Shown one piece after another: positions 10,610-19,058 of a stretch of 64,000 bases of DNA; within the stretch, counting starts at the first letter, position 1; every line of letters begins with the position of its first letter. The stretch lies in assembly GCF_021582895.2 (NCBI RefSeq), contig NZ_CP091139.2, forward strand, positions 868,001-932,000. Direction: 5' to 3'. The notes under the pieces are model-generated. The model was not told the origin of the DNA. It worked only from the letters and a program-made list of their open reading frames with translations, and searched no databases. The DNA comes from Microbacterium elymi (GTDB taxonomy: Bacteria > Actinomycetota > Actinomycetes > Actinomycetales > Microbacteriaceae). The position numbers were made by a program, and so were the translations under genes.

Positions 10610-10682
10610 CGCGACGATCCGGTTGGTTCCGGGCGCCGGTTCATACCCGGTCGCGCAACGGGTTCGACTCCCGCCGTCGCGT
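10610..10682 (+). tRNA. tRNA-like sequence, anticodon CAT, with degenerate D arm
   Basis: The acceptor halves CGCGACG and CGTCGCG pair over 7 bp. The anticodon arm GCCGG-TTCATAC-CCGGT has U33 and CAT. The T arm has the invariant GTTCGA and a four-pair stem plus one A-C mismatch. A CCGG-TTGGTT-CCGG hairpin sits at the D-arm position, but U8, A14 and A21 are absent and the loop is short; the variable region is six bases. The rest of the 10362-10712 gap holds only the subtilase promoter. It is either a degenerate tRNA-Met/Ile2 relic or an atypical tRNA-like RNA. It does not resemble the usual actinobacterial Met tRNAs. Confidence 0.4.
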
Positions 10683-10712
10683 CGACATCGGGGTTGACCA
10701 TCACCAACCCGA

Positions 10713-11085
10713 TCAGTCGCCGCGCAGGTACTTCGGCGCTTGGATGCGCCAGGCCTCCGTGACGAGCTCGACGAGATGGTCGGGGTCGATGCGGGGCATG
10801 CGGAACGCCACCTTCGGCTCGCCCCAGGGGGTCGTCGTGCGCAGGAAGACCTCCGGCGCCATCTCGACCAGTGCCAGCGCATCGAGGCGATCGCCGACCT
10901 TGACTCCCACCACGAGTTCGGCTTGCGATGATCTCGCGCACGTCCTGAGGGATGCTCGGCCATGGACGGCACTCCCACGCATAGAGCTTCCGCCGCACGA
11001 ACCAGGCAGCGCCGCCCGTCATCGCCCTCTCTTCGGTTCCGGGCAGGGCGGATGCCGTGCGCCGCAGATCGTCAAGGGTGGCCAC
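10713..11085 (-). CDS. MmcQ/YjbR family DNA-binding-like protein
   Basis: About 123 residues after removing one base at 10921-10926 (GCTTGC). The N-terminus TLDDLRRTASALPGTEE and the C-terminus HLVELVTEAWRIQAPKYL are the conserved ends of the YjbR/CyaY-like fold; the middle has LVVGVKVGDRLDALAL. A GTG start at 11085 is used because TLDDL follows immediately and upstream codons lose family similarity. The fold is linked to DNA binding in this family, but the physiological role is not known. It stands alone between the tRNA-like element and the kdpE relic. Confidence 0.85.
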
Positions 11086-11176
11086 GGTGCGAGCGTACGG
11101 CGCATCTGAGACACTGCGTCGGGGCGCCATGCCGGTGCGCGACCATACCGTCGCATTCGGAACCGGACGTGGAAGC

Positions 11177-11263
11177 ATGCTCGAGGCCGACCCGGCGCAC
11201 CCGCGGCACCTGCTCACCGAGTCGGGCATGGGCTACCGCCTGGTCCTCGACGAATCGGCCTAA
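11177..11263 (+). pseudogene. Relic of a KdpE-type response-regulator C-terminus
   Basis: The last 28 codons read LEADPAHPRHLLTESGMGYR plus a short tail, matching the end of the winged-helix DNA-binding domain of KdpE (consensus KLE-DPA-PRH-ITE-G-GYRF). Nothing upstream resembles the rest of KdpE, and no kdp genes are nearby. It overlaps the end of the convergent ArfB-like gene by a few bases. Probably the stump of a deleted kdpFABCDE locus. Confidence 0.65.
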
Positions 11264-11693
11264 TCCGGGGGTCGGCGCAAGCCGTTCGACGTCGGTGCGC
11301 CGCTTCTTCGCCGCCAGCCGCCGCTCGTGCGCACCGCGACCCGGTCTGGTCGGCCGGCGCGACGGCGCGGGCGGACGCAGGGCCTCGCCCACCACCGCAG
11401 CGAGCCGGGCGCGTGCGGCATCCCGGTTCCGGCTGCGCCCGATGCTCGGATGCCGTGATCGTCAGCACGCCGTCCACGAGCCGCCCGCTCAGGCGGTCGA
11501 GCAGTCGCTCGCGCTGGACCGGCGAGAGCACGGCCGAGCCGGCGGCATCCCACACCAGCTCCACGCGCGAGTCGGCCGTGTTCACCCCCTGCCCGCCCGG
11601 ACCAGACGAACGCGAGAAGCGCCACGACAGCTCCGACTCGGGGATCGTGAGCCCCGCCGTCACCCGCAGACCGGGGCGATGGGCGGCAGGCAT
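11260..11693 (-). CDS. arfB: ArfB/YaeJ-like peptidyl-tRNA hydrolase (GGQ release-factor domain)
   Basis: About 145 residues. The N-terminal domain carries the catalytic loop SSGPGGQGVNTADSRVEL, whose GGQ Gln/Gly triggers peptidyl-tRNA hydrolysis in class I release factors. There is no codon-recognition domain, and a basic C-terminal tail (AAKKRRTDVERLRRPPD) is like the mRNA-channel tail of ArfB, which rescues stalled ribosomes. Two frame breaks are inferred: a two-base loss near 11440 and GCAAGC at 11277-11282, whose repair restores the tail and the TAG at 11260. The start at 11693 precedes LTIPESELSWRFSRSSG. Acts in the cytoplasm on stalled ribosomes. Confidence 0.85.
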
Positions 11694-11805
11694 GCCTCCA
11701 TCATCCCCCGACGTCCCACCTGCCTGGGACCGCGTATCAGCGCGCGCACCCGCGGGCTCCTGTGGTGGGAAGGCAATCCTTCATTCGCGATCCAAGGAGT
11801 ACGAC

Positions 11806-12772
11806 ATGAACCGTCGGGCGTCTCGTCTCACCGCCATCTTCTCAGCAGTGGTCATGGTCGCCACCGGCGTCTTCGTCACCACGTTGCCGGCATCAGCGCG
11901 ACCGAACTGTGCGGTGTCCGACCCGCCACCGATCTGCAGCGGCGTGATCGACCCCGTCGTGAGGCTTCCTGACCTCGTCGCGAGTGTCAGCGGACCGACG
12001 TCGGCGACGGGCGGAAGCACGGCCGTCTATACCGCGAGGGTGACCAATTCGTCCTCCCTGAATGGCGCGACGGCCCGGGGCGTGTCGCTCCGGATCACCG
12101 CAAGCGGAGCGACGATCGCGGCCGTGTCTTCAGCGGGCTGGACGTGCAGGCACCGCAGGCGCGGTCGCCACCTGCTCGGGCGGCATGCTGACGAACGCCG
12201 CAAGCGCTTCTCTCCCCGTGACGGTGCACTTCCCCGTTGCGACAGCCTCCGTCTCCATCACGGTCTCGGCCGATCCGGCCGGCGCCATCACCGAGAGGTC
12301 CGAGACGAACAACACCGCGCTGGTCAGAACGTCGGTCACGGCTCCCGCCCTACCCGACCTGCAGACGACGATATCCGGTCCCGCGTCGGTGCGGGGGCTC
12401 TATGCCGCAGGCGCGTGGACCATCACTGTCACGAACGCCGGCAGCGCAGTCGCGACCCCGGTCAATGTGAGCTGGCTGACCAATTGGCGCGGGGACGTGA
12501 ACGCGAACGCCGTGATCCGCGGCGCGATCGGCTTCACCTGCATCGTGCCGCCGGAATACATGCAGCAGACGGTGTACTGCTACGGCGACGGCGCCCTGCA
12601 ACCCGGTGCGAGCGCCACGATTGTGATCACAGCCGTGCCGCCGGCACCCGGGGATGTGTATGGGACCGCCGGTGCCTCCACGGTGACAGCGACCGCCGAC
12701 TATGGCCTACAAGTGAGCGAATCGAACGAGTCGAACAACGCGGCGTCGGTGGTATCGACCATCCTGCCCTGA
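11806..12772 (+). CDS. Secreted protein with two CARDB-like adhesive domains
   Basis: About 320 residues. The ATG at 11806 has AAGGAG nine bases upstream. A signal peptide ends in PASA at about residue 33. Two beta-sandwich domains of CARDB/DUF11 type follow, each opening LPDLVASVSGP or LPDLQTTISGP and each ending with the family's Asn-rich strand (ERSETNNTA and ESNESNNAA). A single frame break near 12150 loses two bases between the first domain halves. No sortase motif or transmembrane anchor is seen, so it is probably released. Binding function is inferred from the fold only. Confidence 0.8.
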
Positions 12773-12952
12773 TTCGAGGTGAGGATGCCGAGGCCGAACG
12801 CCTCGCCGATGCCTTCCAGGAGTTCGCGGCACGAGCACGCGGCCGCCGCGACGAGCACGACGGTCGCGAGGAGCGTGCTCGGCACCGCCCAGCCCGGTCG
12901 CCGCCGGCACTCCTCCGGGGCGTCGCGCGGCACGGCCGGGCCGCGCACCGTG

Positions 12953-13013
12953 CGCGAGATCGGGAGAATGCACGCTCGAGCGGCGCAAAGTGGAGCATTC
13001 TCCCGATCTCGCG
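12953..13013. repeat. Perfect 19-bp palindrome with 23-base loop
   Basis: CGCGAGATCGGGAGAATGC at 12953-12971 is exactly inverted at 12995-13013. It lies between two convergent genes in the 265-bp gap 12773-13037. It may act as a terminator or be a REP/MITE-type element; the rest of the gap shows nothing. Confidence 0.85.
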
Positions 13014-13037
13014 GATCGGCGGCGCGGGTGTGGGGAT

Positions 13038-14122
13038 TCACTCCTCACGGAAGACGCGGATGCCGAGGTCGGGGTGATCGACGAACACCCCGTCGAGGCC
13101 GGTGTCGCGCAGCATCCCCCACTCCGCGGCGTAGTCGCCGAAGGAGGCCTTCCCGCCCGTGCCCCGGAACGCGCGGGACAGGAACGTGTTCTCGGGCCGG
13201 CACGTCCAGGCGAACACGCTGAGCCCCCGCGCGTGCGCGTCGGCGACGAGCGCACTGGGGGTCGAGACCCGGCCGAGTCGGTCGGGTGCGAGGATCATCT
13301 TCTTGGCGACGCTGATGCCGTCGACCTCGCCCGCGAGCCCGTCCAGCCCGGCCGGCGTCGCCAGGTGCGCGTAGGTCGGTGCGGCGGAGCCGCGCGCGGC
13401 GACCAGGTCGAACGGCCGGCCCGAGGCCTCGAGCAGGAACACCAGACGCGCGGCGATGCCGTGCTCGCGCACCTGCCCGAGCACGGTCTGCTCGAACGAC
13501 TCGATGATCAGCGGGCGGCTGCCGTCCGCCCAGCCGGCGGCGTGCAGCTCGTCGGCGACCAGGGCCGCGACATCCCAGCCCAGAGCGGCGAAATACGTGG
13601 CGTGCTTGATCTCCAGCACGATCCCGGCGTCGCGGGAGCTGGTGCGAGCGTCGCGGCCGACGGCGTCGCGGGTGCCGGGGCCGCGGCCGCCAGCGTCGCG
13701 GGAGCCGGAGCCGCGGGTGCCGCACCCGGCGACGAGGTCGAGGACGTCGCGCAGGCGCAGCACGGGCTCGCGCCCGTCGAAGGCCGCGCTGTCCGGTCGC
13801 AGCCGGGCAGCCGCTCGCGGGCGCGCAGGGTGGACAGCTCGTCCCAGGTGAAATCCTCGGTGAACCAGCCCTCGACCCGCTGCCCGTCGACCGTCTTGGT
13901 CGTGCGCCGGGCCGCGAACTCGGGCCGGTCGGCGACATCCGTCGTGCCCGAGATCTCGTTCTCATGCCGGACGACCAGCACACCGTCGGCGCTGACCACG
14001 ACGTCGGGCTCGACGGCATCCACCCCCTCCGCGAGGGCGAGCGCGTAGGACGCGCGGGTGTGCTCGGGGCGATATCCGGGCGCGCCCCGGTGTCCGATCA
14101 CGAGCGGAGCAGATCCCGGCAC
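13038..14122 (-). CDS. Glycerophosphodiester phosphodiesterase family protein
   Basis: About 360 residues, GDPD TIM-barrel. The N-terminus LVIGHRGAPGYRPEHT has the catalytic His-Arg and the Pro-Glu-(N/H)-T loop; EPDVVVSADGVLVVRHE has the metal-binding Glu/Asp and the second catalytic His. Late motifs are VLEIKHATYF and GVFVDHPDLG. It hydrolyses glycerophosphodiesters to glycerol-3-phosphate plus alcohol. An odd Gly/Ser/Arg/Asp repeat (GSRDAGG, GTRDAVG, SSRDAG) is inserted before VLEIKH. One frame break near 13795 (GGCCTGC read as GGCTGC). The GTG start at 14122 has AAGGA overlapping it, so a start a few codons downstream is possible. There is no signal peptide, so it is probably cytoplasmic. 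Confidence 0.9.
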
Positions 14123-14229
14123 TCCTTCAGCGTAATCGCGGGGTGTTCACCCGGCGGGAGCGCGGCCTCTCAAAGGGGAATCACAGGCCGAGGGGGCGCG
14201 CGGTGCGGGGGTGCCGACTATCGTGGAAG

Positions 14230-14246
14230 CACAGCAACGTGCTGTG
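14230..14246 (+). promoter_or_regulatory. Short inverted repeat in the Bax1-like leader
   Basis: CACAGC and GCTGTG flank AACGT, just after a possible -10 (TATCGT at 14219-14224) and about 30 bp before the ATG. It could be an operator or a leader hairpin; weakly supported. Confidence 0.3.
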
Positions 14247-14277
14247 ACCCTGACACAGACTTCTGGAGAGTGCGAGC

Positions 14278-15194
14278 ATGCCTTCGGCAAACCCCGCCTT
14301 CAACAACCCCGCGTTCCAGGACAAGAGCGCTGTCAAGAGCTATCCGGGCGGCCCGCAGGCCGCGAACATCGGCGGCCAGACGCAGAGCGCCGCGTTCACG
14401 CAGGCAGGCGCAGACCGCCGCGGTCAACGCGCAAGCTGGAGGGCCAGTTCGCCGGCCCGTCGGCGAGCGCCATCGAGACCGACCGGATGAGCGTCGAGGA
14501 CACCGTCCTGAAGACCCTCGCCCTGTTCGCCGTCCTGGTCGTCGGCGCCGTCGCCGGCTGGATCTGGTCGGCATCGACGGTCACCGCGACCTCCGGCCCG
14601 ACGATGGTGCCGTGGATCGTCGGCATGGCCGGCGGGTTCATCCTCGCGATGATCGTCTCGTTCTCCAAGACCGTCCGTCCCGCGCTGATCTTCGCCTACG
14701 CGGCCTTCGAGGGCCTGTTCGTCGGGGCGATCTCGATGTTCTTCGAGTTCATCTGGCCCGGGATCGTGCTGCAGGCGACCCTGGCGACCTTGGCGGTCGT
14801 GGGCGTGACGCTGGCGCTGTTCGCGAGCGGCAAGATCCGGGCGTCCAAGCGGGCGACCAAGATCTGGATGATCGCGATGCTCGGCTACCTCGCCTTCTCG
14901 GTGATCAACGTCATCATGATGATGTTCGGCGCGTTCCCGGCCGGCTCTGCGGGCGCTTTCGGCATGCTCAGCAGCATGAAGATCGCCGGCATCCCGCTCG
15001 GCCTGATCATCGGCGTGTTCGTGGTCATCATGGCGGCGTACTCGCTCGTGCAGGACTTCGACTTCATCCAGCAGGGCGTGCGCAACCGCGCTCCCCGCAA
15101 GTACGGCTGGCTCGGCGGCTTCGGCATCATGGTCACCGTCGTCTGGCTCTACATCGAGATCCTGCGGATCATCGCCATCGCGCGCAGCAACTGA
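14278..15194 (+). CDS. Bax inhibitor-1/YccA family membrane protein
   Basis: About 303 residues. A cytoplasmic, Asn/Gln/Ala-rich N-terminus (~70 residues, NPAFNNPAFQ) is followed by MSVEDTVLKTLALFAVLV and seven transmembrane helices, ending GWLGGFGIMVTVVWLYIEILRI. This is the actinobacterial Bax1-I/YccA-like layout (PF12811 type), with YAAFEGLFVGAISMFFE as the signature central helix. Function in bacteria is unclear; a pH-dependent calcium leak is known for BI-1 homologues. The start has no obvious Shine-Dalgarno beyond GGAGAG ten bases upstream. Frame breaks at about 14405 (an extra base) and 14431-14436 (GCAAGC). A strong terminator follows. Confidence 0.9.
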
Positions 15195-15207
15195 CCCTGC
15201 TCGTTGT

Positions 15208-15238
15208 GAAGGGGACCGCCCACCCGGCGGTCCCCTTC
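15208..15238 (+). terminator. Terminator after the Bax1-like gene
   Basis: GAAGGGGACCGCC and GGCGGTCCCCTTC form a perfect 13-bp stem around CACCC, 14 bp after the stop codon. Confidence 0.85.
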
Positions 15239-15283
15239 GTCGTCCCCGGATGCCGCGTCCGCCCGCCCTGCCGGCCGCCACGA

Positions 15284-15356
15284 CGCCGAAGCCGGGGATC
15301 TCTCGTGACACCGGGGACATACCGCTCGGTTTCACGGAGGATCCCCGGTCTCGGGA
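15284..15356. repeat. Intergenic palindromic repeat, copy 1
   Basis: Arms of about 30 bases (GCCGGGGATCTCTCG and its near-inverse GGAGGATCCCCGGT) separated by ~12 bases. It shares its core with the element at 16396-16468 and resembles actinobacterial REP-like elements. Confidence 0.7.
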
Positions 15357-15371
15357 GTCAGGCGGCGCCGC

Positions 15372-16137
15372 TCAGCGCGACTCGGCCGAGGAGCGTGCCG
15401 GCACGCCGAGGTGGCGGGCGAAGAACCGGGTATCGATCCGCTCCATCGGCACGCGGAAATGCGAGCCCGGAAAGGCGTGCAGCGTCTTGTCCTCCGACCC
15501 GAACGCGTCGAACAGCGCCAGACCCGGGCCGCGGTCGATCTCGGGGTCGTCCCACGGCAGAAGGAACTCGATCGGGATCGTCACCCGTCGCGCCGCCTCG
15601 ATGAGCGCGTCGTACACGAACACTCCCCCGAAGATCGCCGCTCGGATGCGCGGCTCGGCGACGACGAGCGGGATGCCGATCGCGGTCGCCGTCGTCATGC
15701 CGGAATACCCGACCGGCGCCGCGCCGCCGATCTCGGGGAGCGTCTGCAGGGCGTCGATCGTCTGCTGCCACTCCGGCACCGCGCGCTCGGCGAGCGAGGC
15801 GTTGAAGGGGCCGATGATCGGGTCGAACGACTCGCCGTTCTCACGCGCGTCGCAGCGCATCGACCCACTGCTGATCCGCACGCGACCGGGGACGATCGCC
15901 GTGACCGGGAGAGTCGATCGCCGCGACGTGGAACCCGTCGCGCACGACGGCGCTCCGTGCGCGAGCGACGAGGCCGGGGTGCCGCTTGTGCAGGCCGCCG
16001 CTGTGACCCATGAGCAGAAGCGGCGCTCCGGCCACGGGTCGTTCCGGCGACCACAGGACGCCGGGAACGTCTCCGACGGTGAAACTGCGGTCGACCACGC
16101 CATCCGACGAGGTCTCCGCGATGAAATTCAGGTGCAT
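15372..16137 (-). CDS. Alpha/beta hydrolase family protein
   Basis: About 254 residues. Core motifs: LLLMGHSGGLHKRHPG (oxyanion loop), FHVAAIDSPGHGDRP, and the nucleophile elbow PVGYSGMTTA (Ser in GYSGM, with Met instead of the usual final Gly). The catalytic Asp candidate is in LPWDDPEIDRG and the His in FPGSHFRVP. The start at 16137 is favoured by GGAAGG eight bases upstream. One two-base frame break near 15850. Probably a cytoplasmic esterase or dienelactone-hydrolase-like enzyme; substrate unknown. Flanked on both sides by copies of the same palindromic repeat. Confidence 0.85.
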
Positions 16138-16395
16138 GATGGTGCCTTCCGAGAGGATGTCTCGGGGCACTCCTCCGCGACGTCTAGATCGTCGCCTCGT
16201 CGCGCAGGCGAGGAAGAGCGCCCCTCTGGGCTGAACTGTTCACGGGGACTCACTCACCTCCTCGATCGATCACGACCGTCGTCACAGTAGCGGTCGCACC
16301 GTCATCCCACAAGCGCCGTCCCGCGGGCACTGTCGCCCGCCCGCCCGCGCCGTCCCCCGCGAGCACTCAGGCCTCCCGCGTTCGCCCGCGCACGA

Positions 16396-16515
16396 CGCCG
16401 AGACCGGGGATCTCCCGCGAAACCGAGGACGCGCCACTGGGTTTCGCGGAGAATCCCCGGTCTCGGCGATGACACGCGGAGGATCCCCGGTCTCGGCGAG
16501 GACACGCGCCGAATC
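16396..16515. repeat. Intergenic palindromic repeat, copy 2 with extra half-units
   Basis: A 29-base arm (16396-16424, CGCCGAGACCGGGGAT...) is inverted at 16440-16468 with three mismatches. Two further half-units follow (GGAGGATCCCCGGTCTCGG at about 16478-16496, then a decayed one). The surrounding 16138-16633 gap contains no supported gene. Confidence 0.75.
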
Positions 16516-16633
16516 CCGGGCTCCCGCCCGCCGTCCCCCGCGAGCACTCGGACCCCCGCGCCCGCCCCGGTCTCGGGTCCGCTGTCAGCGGAACGGCCGG
16601 ACGCCGACGCACCCGTGGCCGTATCGTGAGCGC

Positions 16634-16957
16634 ATGGCAGAGATCGTCCCGCTGCACCCCGCGCCCGCACACCACCGCCCGCGGGAGCGCCAGCTCGACC
16701 CGCTGTGGCGCGAGGCCGTGGGCGATGTCCTGCGCCGCACCCGGCAGGAGCGCGGCGAGCGCCTCGCCGACACCGCCGGCCGCTCGGGCGTCTCGATGCA
16801 GTACCTGTCCGAGATCGAGCGCGGGCTGAAGGAGCCCTCCAGCGAGATGCTGGCCGCGGTCGCCGGAGCGCTGGATCTCACTCTGCTCGACCTGGCCTCC
16901 GCGGTCGCCGAGGGGCTGCGCCCGGTCTCTTCCGGCGCGGTGGTGAACGCTGCGTAG
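16634..16957 (+). CDS. XRE-family helix-turn-helix regulator
   Basis: 107 residues. A short basic N-terminus precedes a lambda-repressor-like HTH (about residues 33-92): VGDVLRRTRQERGERLADTA, then SGVSMQYLSEIERGLKEPS with the recognition helix, and AVAGALDLTLLDL. There is no effector domain. The family includes ClgR-like activators of clp genes, and the spacing SMQYLSEIERGLKEPSSE is close to ClgR. A clpP pair lies 2.1 kb downstream, so a ClgR-like role is an attractive inference that the sequence does not prove. The next gene, a LigD-type polymerase, starts 39 bp after the stop. Confidence 0.9.
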   Translation: MAEIVPLHPAPAHHRPRERQLDPLWREAVGDVLRRTRQERGERLADTAGRSGVSMQYLSEIERGLKEPSSEMLAAVAGALDLTLLDLASAVAEGLRPVSSGAVVNAA

Positions 16958-16996
16958 GGCTGGCTGCGGCATCCCTCGGCCGCTAACGTGGCGGAC

Positions 16997-18225
16997 ATGA
17001 GCGCCCGACAGGCGAAGGGCTCCGGCGACGCGCACCTGCAGATCGACGGCCACGACGTGCGCGTCTCGCACCCCGACAAGGTCGTCTTCCCCGAGCCGGG
17101 GCTGACCAAGCTCGACCTGGTGCAGTACTACCTCTCGGTGGCGGAGGGCGCGCTGCGGGGCGCCGGAGACCGCCCGCTCGTGCTCAAGCGCTTCGTGAAG
17201 GGCATCGACGCCGAGCCGTTCTTCCAGAAGCGCGTGCCCGAGAATCACCCCGACTACATCGACACCGCGACGCTGCACTATGCGTCGGGGACCTCCGCCG
17301 AAGAGGCCGTGATCCGGGATGCCGCGGGCCTGGCCTGGCTGGCGAACCTGGGCTGCCTCGACCTCAACCCGCACGCGGTGCGCGCCGGCGACCTCGAGCA
17401 TCCTGACGAGCTTGCGCGTCGACCTCGACCCGATGCCCGGCGTGGAGTGGGGCCAGATCGTGGATGTGGCCCTCATCGCGCGCGAGGCGCTGGCCGACCA
17501 CGGCCTGGTGGGCTGGCCGAAGACCAGCGGATCGCGCGGCATCCACATCCTGGTGCGGATCCGGCCGGAGTGGGACTTCCGCGCCGTGCGGCTGGCCGCC
17601 GAGACGTTCGCCCGCGACGTGGAATCGCGCGCGCCCGGGCTCGCGACCGCGCGGTGGTGGAAGGAGGAGCGCGGCGAGAGCGTGTTCGTCGACTTCAACC
17701 AGAACGCGAAGGACCGGACCGTGGCATCCGCGTACTCGGTGCGCCCGCTGCCGGATGCACGGGTCTCGACGCCGCTGGCGTGGGACGAGGTGCGGGCCCG
17801 GCGCCCCGAGGAGTTCACGGTCCGCACCGTGCCGCAGCGCTTCGCCGACCAGGGCGACCCGCATGCCGGGATCGACGACGCCCCGGGCTCGCTGGAGTCG
17901 CTTGCGGCTCGCGGACGAGCTCGGACCGGCCGAGCGGGCACCGCGCGGGAAGAACGAGTCCGGGCGCCGCGCCTCGACCATGCCGCTGATCGAGATCGCC
18001 CGGACCAAGACCAAGCACGAGGCCGAGGACGCGCTGGAACAGTGGAAGACCGAGCATCCGGCGGTGGCGGGATGCCTGCATCCCGCCGACGTGCTCGTCG
18101 ACGGGATGCGCGGCTCGAGCTCGCAGTGGTACCGCGTCCGCATCAACCTGCAGCACGTTCCCGAGGCAGAGCGCCCCGAGCAGGGGCCGCTGCTGGCCGA
18201 CTACGACCCGTGGGCCGGCCGCTGA
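16997..18225 (+). CDS. LigD-type DNA polymerase/primase domain protein (stand-alone PolDom)
   Basis: About 409 residues after repair. Archaeo-eukaryotic primase fold of the NHEJ polymerase: VRVSHPDKVVFPEPGLTKLD at the start, catalytic metal motif RVDLDPMPG, TSGSRGIHILV (nucleotide binding), VFVDFNQNAKDRTVASAYSVR late, then a C-terminal extension (WYRVRINLQHVPEAE). It adds nucleotides or ribonucleotides during end joining; the ligase and nuclease domains of LigD are absent here, and no ku gene is in the window. Frame breaks at 17410 and 17900 are both GCTTGC. ATG 16997 is chosen over GTG 16988; the upstream TAACGT could be a -10 of a leaderless transcript. Confidence 0.93.
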
Positions 18226-18300
18226 CCGCGCCCGCTCGTCCCACAGCACCCACCCCAATACACCCACCCCACCCGCCCCACACGCCCGGGAGGCACCCCC

Positions 18301-19014
18301 ATGGAGCTCGGACCCCACCTTCGCCGGATCGGCAACGACATCGTCGCCGCCTATCTGATCGTCACCGACGACGGCATCACCGTCATCGACGCCGGCCTGG
18401 CCGGGCACTGGCGCGACCTGCAGGACGAGCTTGCGCGACATGGGCCGTTCGCTCGCCGACATCCGGGGGCTGATCGCCACGCACGGCGACTCCGATCATC
18501 TGGGGTTCGCCGAGCGGCTGCGGCGCGAGGCCGGCGTCCCGGTCTACGTGCACGCCGCCGACGCCGATCGCGCCCGCGGCGGCGACAAGCCCAAGACCGC
18601 CTGGGGCGCGATGCGGTTCGGCGCGGTCCTCGGCTTTCTGGGCTACAGCATCCGCAAGGGCGGCATGCGCACGACCTGGCTCACCGACCTGGTCGAGGTG
18701 CACGACGGCGACACCCTCGACCTGCCCGGAGCGCCGCAGCTGATCGGCATGCCCGGGCACTCCCCGGCAGCATCGCCGTGTACTCGCCCGTGGCGCGGGC
18801 GGTCTTCGTCGGCGACGCCCTCACCACCCGCAACGTGCTCACCGGCCGGGCCGGCGCCGCCCCGGCTCCGTTCACCGACGACCCGGCGCAGGCGCTCGCG
18901 TCGCTCGACCGGATCGCGGGGCTGGACGCGGAGTGGGTGCTCCCCGGTCACGGCACACCGTGGCACGGCTCGCCGCAGGCCGCCGTCGACGCCGTGCGCG
19001 CGGCGGCCGGCTGA
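18301..19014 (+). CDS. Metallo-beta-lactamase-fold hydrolase
   Basis: About 237 residues. The zinc motif THGDSDHLGF corresponds to HxHxDH with Gly-Asp-Ser variation: the first His is present, the second is replaced by Asp. Later ligands are in GMPGHSPGS, VFVGDAL and LPGHGTPW. Such proteins include glyoxalase II-like and lactonase-like enzymes; the substrate is unknown. Frame breaks at 18429 (GCTTGC) and near 18770 (one G lost before GCAGC). No Shine-Dalgarno is visible upstream of the ATG; the preceding ~75 bp is a C/A-rich tract (CCCACCCCACC) lacking any other feature. Confidence 0.85.
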   Translation: MELGPHLRRIGNDIVAAYLIVTDDGITVIDAGLAGHWRDLQDELARHGPFARRHPGADRHARRLRSSGVRRAAAARGRRPGLRARRRRRSRPRRRQAQDRLGRDAVRRGPRLSGLQHPQGRHAHDLAHRPGRGARRRHPRPARSAAADRHARALPGSIAVYSPVARAVFVGDALTTRNVLTGRAGAAPAPFTDDPAQALASLDRIAGLDAEWVLPGHGTPWHGSPQAAVDAVRAAAG

Positions 19015-19058
19015 GCCGCCGCGCCCCGTCCACGGGCCCCACGGGCCCGGGAACGGGC

